DNA of 64,000 nucleotides from Flavobacteriales bacterium 33_180_T64 (GTDB lineage Bacteria > Bacteroidota > Bacteroidia > Flavobacteriales > Flavobacteriaceae). Positions 51,203 through 59,763 of the stretch are shown here, one piece after another. The translations under genes were made by a program, and so were the position numbers. Under the pieces are notes generated by a model, which saw only the letters and a program-made list of their open reading frames with translations, was not told the origin of the DNA and searched no databases. The DNA is taken from assembly GCA_002162685.1 (NCBI GenBank), contig MAAQ01000012.1, forward strand, positions 1-64,000, read 5' to 3'. Numbering within the stretch: position 1 is the first letter of the stretch; the number at the start of each line of letters is the position of its first letter.

Positions 51203-54055
51203 TTATTTACTTAAATACATTTTACGTCTTGAATATAAATTGTAAAACTCATCATCTTTTAAGCTATCAATAAATAAAATACTCTCACCCGTACTTTTCA
51301 TCTCTGGTCCTAATTTTTTGTTCACATTAGGAAACTTATTAAATGAGAATACAGGTTGTTTAATAGCATAACCTTTTAATTCAGGTTTAAAATCAAAATC
51401 GGTTACTTTTTTGTCTCCCAACATCACTTTAGTAGCATAGTTTACGTATGGTTCTCCATACGCTTTTGCAATAAAAGGTACTGTTCTTGAGGCTCTAGGG
51501 TTGGCTTCAATAATATATACCATATCATCTTTAATTGCAAACTGAATATTTATTAATCCTACTGTATTAAGCGCTAAAGCAATTTTCTTAGTATGATCTT
51601 TAATTTGCTGCATTACAAATTCTCCCAAATTAAAAGGAGGCAAAGTCGCATTACTATCTCCAGAATGAATTCCACAAGGCTCAATGTGTTCCATAATACC
51701 TATGATATATACATTTTCGCCATCACAAATCGCATCAGCTTCTGCTTCAATTGCGCCATCAAGATAATGGTCTAAAAGCAATTGATTTCCTGGCATCCTT
51801 CGAAGTAAACTCACAACGTGTTCTTCAAGTTCTTGCTTGTTAATCACAATTTTCATCCCTTGCCCTCCAAGAACATAAGAAGGCCTTACTAAAATTGGAA
51901 AATCTAACACATCTGCAATTGCTGAAGCTTCATCTGCAGTCGTTGCAATATCAAATTGAGGATAAGGAATATTATTTTCTTTTAAAAGATTAGAGAACAA
52001 TCCTCTATCTTCAGCTAAATCTAAAGACTGATACGTTGTTCCTATTATTTTTATTCCATAGCGGTCTAATTTCTCAGCTAATTTTAAAGCTGTTTGGCCA
52101 CCCAATTGAACAATTACACCTTCAGGTTTTTCATGACGAATAATATCATAAATATGCTCCCAAAATACAGGTTCAAAATAGAGTTTATCTGCAATATCAA
52201 AATCTGTAGAAACAGTTTCAGGATTACAGTTAATCATAATAGTTTCATAGCCACATTCAGCTGCTGCTAAAACACCATGAACACAACAATAATCAAACTC
52301 AATACCTTGTCCTATTCTATTTGGGCCAGAACCTAAAACGATGATTTTCTTTTTATCTGTCACAACACTTTCGTTGTGTGAATAAGTTTTACCATCGGAA
52401 GTTTCTACTTCATTCTCAAAGGTCGAATAGTAATAAGGTGTTTGTGCTTTAAACTCTGCAGCACACGTATCTACTAATTTATATACACGATTTATATTAA
52501 ATTCTTCACGTTTATTATAGACTTGACTTTCTAAACATTTCAACATATGTGCAATCTGACGGTCTCCATAGCCTTTTTGCTTTGCTTCTAGAAGTAATTC
52601 TCGTTCTATAGTATCTATAGTAAACTGTGAAATTTCTTTTTCTAATTCATGTAGCTCTTCATATTGTTTTAAGAACCACATATCAATTTTAGTGATTTCA
52701 TGTATTCTGCTTAATGGAATTCCCATTTGAATGGCATCATAAATGGCAAATACACGATCCCAACTTGCATAGGTAAGTTTATCTATAATCTGTTGATAAT
52801 CTTTATATCCTTTTCCGTCTGCACCTAATCCGTTACGCTTAATTTCTAAAGATTGTGTCGCTTTATGTAATGCTTCCTGAAAAGAACGTCCAATAGCCAT
52901 CACCTCTCCTACGGCTTTCATTTGAAGACCTAATCGTCTATCTGAACCTTCGAATTTATCAAAATTCCAACGCGGAATTTTAACGACAACATAATCTAGT
53001 GTTGGTTCAAATAATGCTGATGTAGACCCAGTAATTTGATTACTCAATTCATCTAAAGTATAACCTATAGCTAATTTAGCTGCAATTTTGGCTATAGGAT
53101 ACCCAGTAGCTTTACTTGCTAATGCAGATGAACGTGATACTCGTGGATTGATTTCAATCGCTATAATTTCTTCTTCATCATCAGGACTAACAGCAAATTG
53201 AACATTACAACCACCAGAAAAATCACCAATACTACGCATCATATGGATAGCCATATCGCGCATTCTTTGGAATGTTTTATCAGAAAGTGTCATTGCTGGA
53301 GCAACAGTAATAGAATCACCAGTATGGATTCCCATTGGATCCATATTCTCTATAGTACAAATAATAACAACATTATCGTTTCTATCTCTAAGCAACTCTA
53401 ACTCAAATTCTTTCCAGCCAATTAAGGCTTTGTCAATCATAACCTCATGAATTGGAGACACTTCTAAACCACGTGTTAGTAAGTCATCAAAATCTTCTTC
53501 TTTATATACAAACGATGCTCCTGCTCCTCCTAATGTATAAGATGCTCTAATAACTAAAGGAAATCCAAACTCTTGAGCAATTTCTTTTCCTTTAAGATAA
53601 GAATTTGCAGTTGCTTGTGGTGCCATACCAATACCAATTTTGAGCATTAACTCTCTAAACTGCTCCCTGTCTTCAGTAATATTAATTGCATCAATATCTA
53701 CACCAATGATATCAACCTCAAAATCACTCCAAATCCCTTTTTCACTTGCTTCAATACAAAGGTTTAAAGCAGTTTGTCCTCCCATAGTTGGTAAAACTGC
53801 ATCTATATGTGGATGTTCTTTTAATATTTTAACAATAGATTTTGTTGTTAAAGGCAACAGATACACATGGTCAGCCATAGTTGGATCTGTCATAATTGTT
53901 GCGGGATTAGAATTGATAAGTATGGTTTCAATTCCATCTTCGCGAAGTGATCGTAACGCTTGAGTTCCTGAGTAGTCAAATTCACAGGCTTGACCAATAA
54001 CAATAGGACCTGAACCTATAATAAGAATAGACTTTAATTTTTCGTTTTTTGGCAT
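51203..54055 (-). CDS. carB: Carbamoyl-phosphate synthase large subunit, without C-terminal regulatory domain
   Basis: 950 residues from the ATG at 54055 (MPKNEKLKSILIIGSGPIVI); an upstream in-frame TTG at 54079 lies in a promoter box. Makes carbamoyl phosphate for pyrimidines and arginine from bicarbonate, glutamine ammonia and 2 ATP. Two ATP-grasp halves are present: CEFDYSGTQALRSLREDG with EINPRVSRSSALASKATGYP, then GSGPNRIGQGIEFDYCCVHG with EANPRASRTVPFIAKAYGEP. E. coli CarB has 1073 residues; this protein stops after LGPEMKSTGESILFIDSLKD, so the MGS-like allosteric domain is absent. No carA is adjacent. Confidence 0.95.
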   Translation of the reverse strand: MPKNEKLKSILIIGSGPIVIGQACEFDYSGTQALRSLREDGIETILINSNPATIMTDPTMADHVYLLPLTTKSIVKILKEHPHIDAVLPTMGGQTALNLCIEASEKGIWSDFEVDIIGVDIDAINITEDREQFRELMLKIGIGMAPQATANSYLKGKEIAQEFGFPLVIRASYTLGGAGASFVYKEEDFDDLLTRGLEVSPIHEVMIDKALIGWKEFELELLRDRNDNVVIICTIENMDPMGIHTGDSITVAPAMTLSDKTFQRMRDMAIHMMRSIGDFSGGCNVQFAVSPDDEEEIIAIEINPRVSRSSALASKATGYPIAKIAAKLAIGYTLDELSNQITGSTSALFEPTLDYVVVKIPRWNFDKFEGSDRRLGLQMKAVGEVMAIGRSFQEALHKATQSLEIKRNGLGADGKGYKDYQQIIDKLTYASWDRVFAIYDAIQMGIPLSRIHEITKIDMWFLKQYEELHELEKEISQFTIDTIERELLLEAKQKGYGDRQIAHMLKCLESQVYNKREEFNINRVYKLVDTCAAEFKAQTPYYYSTFENEVETSDGKTYSHNESVVTDKKKIIVLGSGPNRIGQGIEFDYCCVHGVLAAAECGYETIMINCNPETVSTDFDIADKLYFEPVFWEHIYDIIRHEKPEGVIVQLGGQTALKLAEKLDRYGIKIIGTTYQSLDLAEDRGLFSNLLKENNIPYPQFDIATTADEASAIADVLDFPILVRPSYVLGGQGMKIVINKQELEEHVVSLLRRMPGNQLLLDHYLDGAIEAEADAICDGENVYIIGIMEHIEPCGIHSGDSNATLPPFNLGEFVMQQIKDHTKKIALALNTVGLINIQFAIKDDMVYIIEANPRASRTVPFIAKAYGEPYVNYATKVMLGDKKVTDFDFKPELKGYAIKQPVFSFNKFPNVNKKLGPEMKSTGESILFIDSLKDDEFYNLYSRRKMYLSK

Positions 54056-54076
54056 TTTTTTATTCTTTAGAGAGTT

Positions 54077-54084
54077 CAAAAATA
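54077..54084 (-). promoter_or_regulatory. Candidate -7 box (TATTTTTG) of carB
   Basis: TAnnTTTG match on the minus strand, 21 bases before the carB ATG. Its TTG is the one that would otherwise be read as an upstream start. Confidence 0.55.
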
Positions 54085-54100
54085 GGTAACATATAGATAC

Positions 54101-54130
54101 AAAAAAAGGTGTTACACCTAAGTAACACCC
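54101..54130 (-). terminator. Intrinsic terminator after rpmH
   Basis: Read on the minus strand, arms ggtgttac and gtaacacc with a 6-nt loop are followed by a run of seven T. It separates rpmH from carB. Confidence 0.88.
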
Positions 54131-54155
54131 TTAATATATTAACAATTGTTAATCA

Positions 54156-54317
54156 TTATCTTTTATGTCTAGTTTCTGATGATACAGACAATTTTTTTCT
54201 TCCTTTAGCTCTTCTACGTGCTAAAACTTTTCTTCCGTTTACAGAAGCCATTCTTTCTCTGAAACCGTGTTTGTTTCTTCTCTTTCTTTTTGACGGTTGA
54301 AACGTTCTTTTTGGCAT
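54156..54317 (-). CDS. rpmH: 50S ribosomal protein L34
   Basis: 53 residues starting [20 protein letters not shown] and containing [20 protein letters not shown], the near-invariant L34 pattern; very basic. Normally found near dnaA and the replication origin in many bacteria, but in flavobacteria it is often elsewhere; no dnaA, rnpA or origin-like DnaA boxes were noticed here. A terminator follows before carB. Confidence 0.97.
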   Translation of the reverse strand: MPKRTFQPSKRKRRNKHGFRERMASVNGRKVLARRRAKGRKKLSVSSETRHKR

Positions 54318-54564
54318 TGTCTTATATTTTTATAAACTAATATTCTTTTTATAAGTTGAGAGCTATCTCAAAACTGGGTGCAAATATACAAAGAGTTTTT
54401 ATTTTGCCAAACCTAAAATTAAAATTATTTATTTATTCTTGATTTAATACTAGTAATCAATAAAAAAAGAAGAACCTTATAACAAGATTGTCTTATCATC
54501 TCATTTACTAGCTACAAATTGATAAAAAATTAGTTTCTTTGTAAACTGAAAAAAAAGAAAATTA

Positions 54565-55464
54565 ATGAAGTCATATTTAATGTGGTTTTTAGTTGTTTTT
54601 TTAACAACTACTAGTTTAATAACTGCTCAAAATAATTTATCTTATAGACTTAAAATAGGTGATCAATTTACAGTTTATCAATTAGCTAGCCAAGATATCG
54701 TTCAAGACATGAATGGTTCCAAACATGAAATAAAAAATAAAATTGAAGGTGATTACACTTTTGTTATAGAAGGTGTTTCAGATAGTTTATATGATATAAG
54801 ATTTAAATTTGACCGCTTTAAAATGACAGCATCGTCTAATTTGGTAGGAGAAATAATGTCAATTAATACTACCGATTCTATTTCTGATGATGATATTGAA
54901 GGAAAAATATTCTCTCAATTGGTGACTACAGATCTTTCTATGAAAATGTATAAAAACGGAAAAATCAAATCTATCGAAGGCTCAAAAGCATTAATTGATA
55001 ATATGATTAACGCAGCAGGAGATTTTGATGAGTTTACCAAAGAACTCATGAGAGAATCTATGAAAAAAGAATTTAGCAACAAAAGTCTTGCTCAAAGCTT
55101 TGAGCAAATGACTTATATTTATCCTTCTGAAATAATTAAAAAAGGTGAATCTTGGACCAACGCATTTGAAGGTGAATTAGCAGCAAAGAACACTTGGACT
55201 CTTAACAACATCACAGAAGATGATATTATAATAACGGGAAAGAGTACAATTATTTTTAAAAATTCAGATAGTGATGTAGAAATGAATTTAACAGGCGATA
55301 TGACAAGTAGTATTACAACATCATTAGAGAATGGTTTTGTAAAACACATGTCTAGTAAATCTGTAGCTACCGGAAACTCTATAATGCACAACATGAACGA
55401 CACAAAAGTTCCAACAACAATTACCTCTAATATAACTTACAAAATAGAAAAACATGTTCAATAA
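54565..55464 (+). CDS. Exported protein of unknown function (DUF6263-like)
   Basis: 299 residues with a signal peptide (VVFLTTTSLITAQ). The body is beta-rich: LSYRLKIGDQFTVYQLASQD, YTFVIEGVSDSLYDIRFKFD, IYPSEIIKKGESWTNAFEGE and GFVKHMSSKSVATGNS. The GESW motif followed by a long N-terminal beta structure is the pattern of DUF6263 proteins. No catalytic residues visible. The next gene overlaps it by 11 bases, so they are probably translated together. Confidence 0.75.
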   Translation: MKSYLMWFLVVFLTTTSLITAQNNLSYRLKIGDQFTVYQLASQDIVQDMNGSKHEIKNKIEGDYTFVIEGVSDSLYDIRFKFDRFKMTASSNLVGEIMSINTTDSISDDDIEGKIFSQLVTTDLSMKMYKNGKIKSIEGSKALIDNMINAAGDFDEFTKELMRESMKKEFSNKSLAQSFEQMTYIYPSEIIKKGESWTNAFEGELAAKNTWTLNNITEDDIIITGKSTIIFKNSDSDVEMNLTGDMTSSITTSLENGFVKHMSSKSVATGNSIMHNMNDTKVPTTITSNITYKIEKHVQ

Positions 55465-56011
55465 AAACATAAAACTTGTTATTGCTGGATTAATTATAGC
55501 ATTTGCCATTTATCAATTTACCGAAGGCTACATTGGTAATGGTATTATGTACATTTTACTTTCTCTCATTTTTGTGTTTCTGTATTTCAAAAATGAATTC
55601 ATTTTATTAGCCTTTCTAAAACTTAGAAAACAAGATTTTGAAGGCGCTAAAAATTGGTTAAATAAAATTAAGAATCCATCAAGTGCCTTAGTTAAAAAGC
55701 AGGAAGGTTATTACAATTACCTTCATGGTGTTATGGTTTCTCAAAGCAATATGAATGATGCTGAAAAGTATTTTAAAAAAGCTTTAGGTTTAGGTCTTTC
55801 TATGGATCATGATGTCGCTATGGCTAAATTAAACCTTGCAGGAATAGCGTTTAGCAAGCGTAGACCTATTGAAGCTAAGCAATTACTTAATGAAGCACAA
55901 AAGCTTGATAAACGAGGCATATTAACCGAACAGATTAAAATGATGAAAGACGGCATGAAAAAATCTCAAGGACCAAAGCAACACTATGGCAATCGCAATA
56001 TGAGACGCTAA
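55454..56011 (+). CDS. Membrane protein with TPR-like region
   Basis: 185 residues: two transmembrane helices (about 6-24 and 28-46) and a soluble region with TPR-like pairs (SNMNDAEKYFKKALGLGLSM, LAGIAFSKRRPIEAKQLLNE). C-terminal QGPKQHYGNRNMRR is basic. Starts within the last codons of the DUF6263-like gene. Function unknown; likely a scaffold in the inner membrane. Confidence 0.78.
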   Translation: MFNKNIKLVIAGLIIAFAIYQFTEGYIGNGIMYILLSLIFVFLYFKNEFILLAFLKLRKQDFEGAKNWLNKIKNPSSALVKKQEGYYNYLHGVMVSQSNMNDAEKYFKKALGLGLSMDHDVAMAKLNLAGIAFSKRRPIEAKQLLNEAQKLDKRGILTEQIKMMKDGMKKSQGPKQHYGNRNMRR

Positions 56012-56119
56012 TTTGTCTTAAAAAACTACCAATCATCGCATTAACGATAGTACTCAGCGACTTACCCTAGGATTAAAGACCGTTCAACGACTTTATTTTA
56101 ACAGTAATATAAACGCTTA

Positions 56120-56127
56120 TAACTTTG
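56120..56127 (+). promoter_or_regulatory. Candidate -7 box (TAACTTTG) of the thioredoxin-fold-like gene
   Basis: TAnnTTTG match 23 bases before the ATG at 56151. Confidence 0.45.
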
Positions 56128-56150
56128 TCAAAAACAATTAGAACTTTGGC

Positions 56151-56837
56151 ATGCAAGCGCATTTTATTATCATATTATTTTTATTTACATTCTTAGGATA
56201 TTCTCAAGAACCTAAGACCTATTTTGAACATGAAATAGGGAAACATATTAAAGCCTTCAGAGTCCAAACAGAATTGGCAATTCAAAATAATGATAGAGTA
56301 CAGGCCGAATTCTTATTTGACTCTTTATTAAACACCCATTTAAAGTATAGTTATATTTCTGAAATAACTTTAAAAAAGGCAAATGGAGGTACGCTTAAAA
56401 CATCAAATATTAAACATGCTTTTTTACTCATTACAAAATCTGCCTGGGAACATATTGATGACAAAGAAATAGATGCCATAAATAGAATGTCTAGAATGTA
56501 TAAAGGACAAGTAGATATTGTGATCCTATTTTGGACATCAAAATCTATTGCAAAAAAACAAGGCAGCAGTTTCAATTCCTTAGTTACAGTAACCTATGTT
56601 AATGAACGCGAAAACAAGGCAAACCATATTATAGCATCATACAAACATTCGTTTGGAGCTCCAACATGCTTCTTCATTTCAGAAAAAAAACAACTTCTAG
56701 ATATTGATAGAAAATTTACGGTGAACTTAAATAAAGAAGACCCCAAAGTTGCTTTTGAATTGGCACATGATAAAATTAAATCAATTCTCTTTCAGGATCA
56801 ACAAACTATTGAAGGTATTATCACCACATTAAATTAA
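56151..56837 (+). CDS. Exported protein, possible thioredoxin fold lacking CxxC
   Basis: 228 residues with a signal peptide (FLFTFLGYSQ). Middle part HAFLLITKSAWEHIDDKEID, VDIVILFWTSKSIAKKQG and GAPTCFFISEKKQLLDIDRK follows the order of strands and helices of thioredoxin-like proteins, with CFFI near the place of the cis-Pro strand, but the CxxC is missing. If so it is a non-redox member. The fold call is inference; no exact family recognised. Confidence 0.68.
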   Translation: MQAHFIIILFLFTFLGYSQEPKTYFEHEIGKHIKAFRVQTELAIQNNDRVQAEFLFDSLLNTHLKYSYISEITLKKANGGTLKTSNIKHAFLLITKSAWEHIDDKEIDAINRMSRMYKGQVDIVILFWTSKSIAKKQGSSFNSLVTVTYVNERENKANHIIASYKHSFGAPTCFFISEKKQLLDIDRKFTVNLNKEDPKVAFELAHDKIKSILFQDQQTIEGIITTLN

Positions 56838-56846
56838 TCAAAAAAA

Positions 56847-57788
56847 CTAAGGTTTCACTATATAATGTCCTTCTTTAGGGATTTCAATATAGTATTTCTT
56901 TCTTGATGCATTATTAAGCTTAGGCTCTCTTAACCAAGGATTATGAATCTTAAGTATTTTATAATTTATCCCATAGCGTTGTGCAAATTTGGTAAAGTCT
57001 GTAACAGCTGTATCTACTTCGACTTTATAGGTAGGAATAGTTTTATACAAGTCTTTAGGAGTAAAATTGAACCCATACTTTTTAGGATGGTTTAATATTT
57101 CTTTTAAAGCTACAATTCTGAACATATAACGTCCGGTTTCTTCACCTAGTAACAAATCATAGTAATTCGCAACACCTTGCTCTTTTAAACGCCTAGAAAC
57201 TCCTGCATTACCTGCATTATAAGCTGCGGCAGCTAATGTCCAAGACCCTAATCGTGCTTTGGCTTTTAACAAATACTTACAAGCAACTTCAGTAGCCATT
57301 TCTAAGTGATAACGCTCATCGACGTTAGTATTTATTTCTAACCCATTTTCTCGTCCAGTTGTTTTCATAATTTGCCAAACACCTCTTGCTCCTGCAGGAG
57401 AAACTGCATTTGTCAAACCACTTTCTATTACTGCTAAATACTTAAAATCTTCTGGAACACCATTCTTTTTAAGAATAGGCTCAATGATTGGAAAATACTT
57501 TTCTGCACGCTTAAACATTAACAGTCCGTTAGATTGCCAATAGGTATTAACCAACAGTTCTCTATCCATACGCTCAAATATATCTGGATCTTTTAAAGGC
57601 AGTTCTTCTCCTGCAAAATTTAAACTTTCGGGAACAGATATCGCATAAACGTTATAATCGTTTATTAATTTAACGGGTTCGGTAAGTTCTTTATCTGAAG
57701 GGCCTTTTTCAACCTGAACAGCAAAAATAAATAGCCCAGACACACAAATTAAACCAATAGCTGCTAAAATATTTTTAATCATCGTCAT
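56847..57788 (-). CDS. Lytic transglycosylase (SLT family, MltD-like)
   Basis: 313 residues: N-terminal hydrophobic segment (about 5-25), SLT domain with the catalytic Glu E122 in YLAVIESGLTNAVSPAGARG, VWQIMKTTGRENGLEINTNV and AAAAYNAGNAGVSRRLKEQG, and a C-terminal LysM-like region (TDFTKFAQRYGINYKILKIH). Cleaves peptidoglycan with formation of 1,6-anhydro ends during wall turnover. Two in-frame ATGs lie within 9 bases of each other. It is convergent with the thioredoxin-fold-like gene. Confidence 0.93.
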   Translation of the reverse strand: MTMIKNILAAIGLICVSGLFIFAVQVEKGPSDKELTEPVKLINDYNVYAISVPESLNFAGEELPLKDPDIFERMDRELLVNTYWQSNGLLMFKRAEKYFPIIEPILKKNGVPEDFKYLAVIESGLTNAVSPAGARGVWQIMKTTGRENGLEINTNVDERYHLEMATEVACKYLLKAKARLGSWTLAAAAYNAGNAGVSRRLKEQGVANYYDLLLGEETGRYMFRIVALKEILNHPKKYGFNFTPKDLYKTIPTYKVEVDTAVTDFTKFAQRYGINYKILKIHNPWLREPKLNNASRKKYYIEIPKEGHYIVKP

Positions 57789-57829
57789 AATTCTTTTTTT
57801 TATAAATGTATAAAATTAAATGCTTGCTT

Positions 57830-58498
57830 TCAAGTGCCTTGCAAGATTAGTTTTGGTAAATTTTCGTTAAACCATTTATATTTTGTAATCACCATAATAT
57901 GCGTCCCTCCATTTACAACAATACAATTTCCTATACATGAATGAGGAAAAACACCATCTCTATCACCATGAATATAAATAGCCTTTTCATTTGGCGTTTC
58001 TTGATCCCATTCAATTATATTTTCAATGGCCCAATCTAAATAGTGTTTATCACTTACAGACAGGTATTGCTTATAAAGTTCTACTCGCTTTGTCACAGTA
58101 TCTCCAAATGCATATTTAGCTAGAAAATCTATACTGCTCACAAGTTGCGTAGGCAATATTTTATAAGCTTTGGTGTATTTCATAACTTTCATCCGTTTAG
58201 GCAACTCATGTTTAGATTTCACACTAGAAATCACAAAAAGCTTTCTCAATTTCACATATTTACTCATCTCTTGTACTAAAATACCACCAAAAGAAACCCC
58301 TAACAATACAATGTTTTCATGTTCAATATGTTCTATCATTCGCTTTGCATAAGATTCTAAAGACTCCTTTTTAAAAGGAATCATCCATTCTAGCCAATGA
58401 ATTTCAAATTGATCCTCTGGTAATTTAATATGTTCAAATATTGTTGGATTTGCTGCCATTCCTGGCATTAAATACACATGTATAATTTCTTGTTCCAT
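57830..58498 (-). CDS. Alpha/beta hydrolase
   Basis: 222 residues. The nucleophile elbow GVSFGG places the Ser at S69; the acid is D179 or D181 in IHGDRDGVFPH and the His is H200 in NGGTHIMVIT. N-terminal HVYLMPGMAANPTIFEHIKL is the oxyanion-loop strand. Small, cap-free members like this include carboxylesterases and thioesterases; substrate unknown. The divergent GNAT-like gene shares its upstream region. Confidence 0.82.
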   Translation of the reverse strand: MEQEIIHVYLMPGMAANPTIFEHIKLPEDQFEIHWLEWMIPFKKESLESYAKRMIEHIEHENIVLLGVSFGGILVQEMSKYVKLRKLFVISSVKSKHELPKRMKVMKYTKAYKILPTQLVSSIDFLAKYAFGDTVTKRVELYKQYLSVSDKHYLDWAIENIIEWDQETPNEKAIYIHGDRDGVFPHSCIGNCIVVNGGTHIMVITKYKWFNENLPKLILQGT

Positions 58499-58542
58499 AA
58501 GTATTTAAACTAAACGGTTTTTAATATCTATGATATTTTTCG

Positions 58543-58550
58543 TAAATTTG
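58543..58550 (+). promoter_or_regulatory. Candidate -7 box (TAAATTTG) of the GNAT-like gene
   Basis: TAnnTTTG match 64 bases upstream of the ATG at 58615, just before the inverted repeat at 58559-58578. Confidence 0.45.
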
Positions 58551-58558
58551 TTATACAA

Positions 58559-58578
58559 AACTATACAAAAGTATAGTT
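58559..58578. promoter_or_regulatory. Inverted repeat aactatac-aaaa-gtatagtt between divergent genes
   Basis: Perfect 8-bp arms with a 4-nt centre, 36 bases before the GNAT-like gene and 60 bases from the hydrolase start. A related half-site, gttatac, lies 10 bases upstream of it. Position right after a -7 box suggests an operator. Confidence 0.35.
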
Positions 58579-58614
58579 CCACCCTACCGACCATTGAATT
58601 AAATACAAATTATT

Positions 58615-58911
58615 ATGATTGATGCTGCTGAATTAACAGACAATGACTTTTTACGCCAATTCGAATTAAAAGTAGACGATGAACTTGCTAAAATTGAGTA
58701 TTCACTTCAAGATCGAAAAATTTTTTTAACAAAACTTATTATTCCAGAAGGAATTTCTAATGAAGACTTCTCAGAAGAATTTCTTACGCTTGTTTTTGAA
58801 AACATAGCGGAACGTAATATTAGTGTTGTACCAACCAGCCCAGAAATCGCAAAATTTATTAGACGACATAGAAAATATAAAAAAATGCTACCTGTGGGCA
58901 TTAGAATATAA
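58615..58911 (+). CDS. Small GNAT-like protein (YjdJ-type)
   Basis: 98 residues: DELAKIEYSLQDRKIFLTKL, VPEG-type strand (IIPEGISNEDFSEEFL) and ISVVPTSPEIAKFIRRHRKY match the short N-acetyltransferase fold in which acetyl-CoA binds between the strand and the loop. Such proteins are about 90-100 residues and have unknown substrate. Ends before a strong bidirectional terminator. Confidence 0.8.
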   Translation: MIDAAELTDNDFLRQFELKVDDELAKIEYSLQDRKIFLTKLIIPEGISNEDFSEEFLTLVFENIAERNISVVPTSPEIAKFIRRHRKYKKMLPVGIRI

Positions 58912-58922
58912 CTTATAAAAAA

Positions 58923-58951
58923 AATCCGAAGCTTTAAACTTCGGATTTTTT
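58923..58951. terminator. Bidirectional intrinsic terminator
   Basis: Arms aatccgaag and cttcggatt with a 7-nt loop and flanking A/T-runs, between the convergent GNAT-like gene and the lipocalin-like lipoprotein gene. Confidence 0.9.
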
Positions 58952-58989
58952 TATTCTATATTATAAATATTAAGCAAAATAACACTAAA

Positions 58990-59499
58990 CTACTGTTTTG
59001 TATATATCAATGTTAGATGTTTTGTCTCAATAATTTCACTAAAATCTTCATTATAGACTTCAATTACATTTTCAAAAACTCTCGTAAGTGTATTTCCTAT
59101 TATTGCAGATGGCTTATCGTTAAACTCAACAGTATCATCATTTAAAGTATTGTACAGTGTGGCAAAACCTATAACACCTTCAGCACACTCAACATAAAAA
59201 ACATAATCTCCATTTAAATTTGACTTTGAAATATCGATATTAGGATTAAAAGTATCATTTGAAGAAACTGTTCCATTTGATTCAAATATCAATATTTCAT
59301 TATTAGAGCAATTCAACTCATTTAATAAATTTAAGTTTTCAATATCGTCTTTATCAATATCAACAGAAACTCCAATATTATAATTTGTTAATTTCCATGA
59401 GCCAATAATTGATGAATTAACATCAATATCATCACTAGAACATGAAGCTGACAACATCAAAATCCAGCAGATAAAAAAAGTAAAGGCTATTCTATTCAT
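58990..59499 (-). CDS. Lipocalin-like lipoprotein
   Basis: 169 residues. Lipobox LSASC then SSDD gives a lipoprotein with the acidic export signal, so it is probably on the cell surface. IIGSWKLTNYNIGVSVDI, NEILIFESNGTVSSNDTF, LNGDYVFYVECAEG and EFNDKPSAIIGNTLTRVFEN follow the strand pattern of Bacteroidota lipocalin-like proteins. Ligand unknown. A gap of 264 bases separates it from mtaB; I see no feature in it. Confidence 0.75.
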   Translation of the reverse strand: MNRIAFTFFICWILMLSASCSSDDIDVNSSIIGSWKLTNYNIGVSVDIDKDDIENLNLLNELNCSNNEILIFESNGTVSSNDTFNPNIDISKSNLNGDYVFYVECAEGVIGFATLYNTLNDDTVEFNDKPSAIIGNTLTRVFENVIEVYNEDFSEIIETKHLTLIYTKQ

Positions 59500-59763
59500 A
59501 ATACATTATCACTAAGGGTTTAAATGTAAATCATTAGATGTTTTGAATAGATAAAAATAGATGAAATTTAAAAAAAAAGGATGAAAGGCAAATTATCAGC
59601 ATTCTATAATTTTAAAAAAATAAAAATCATAAATTCATAAGATTGAAAACGTAAAAATTACTTCCAGTAGCTATTAGAATATAATCATAAAAGTATTTAC
59701 TTCATTTTTTGTAGCGTTTTATTGCAAACAACAAATATCATATAAGAAACATACTACTTAGGC

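Noticed and set aside
54056-54079. Longer carB start at TTG 54079
   Set aside because: The TTG is the end of a TATTTTTG box; residues MNSLKNKK are not seen in the family, which starts MPK...SILIIGSGPI.
54156-54317. Replication origin near rpmH
   Set aside because: No dnaA, rnpA or gyrB and no cluster of DnaA boxes were noticed near rpmH, so the usual origin context is absent.
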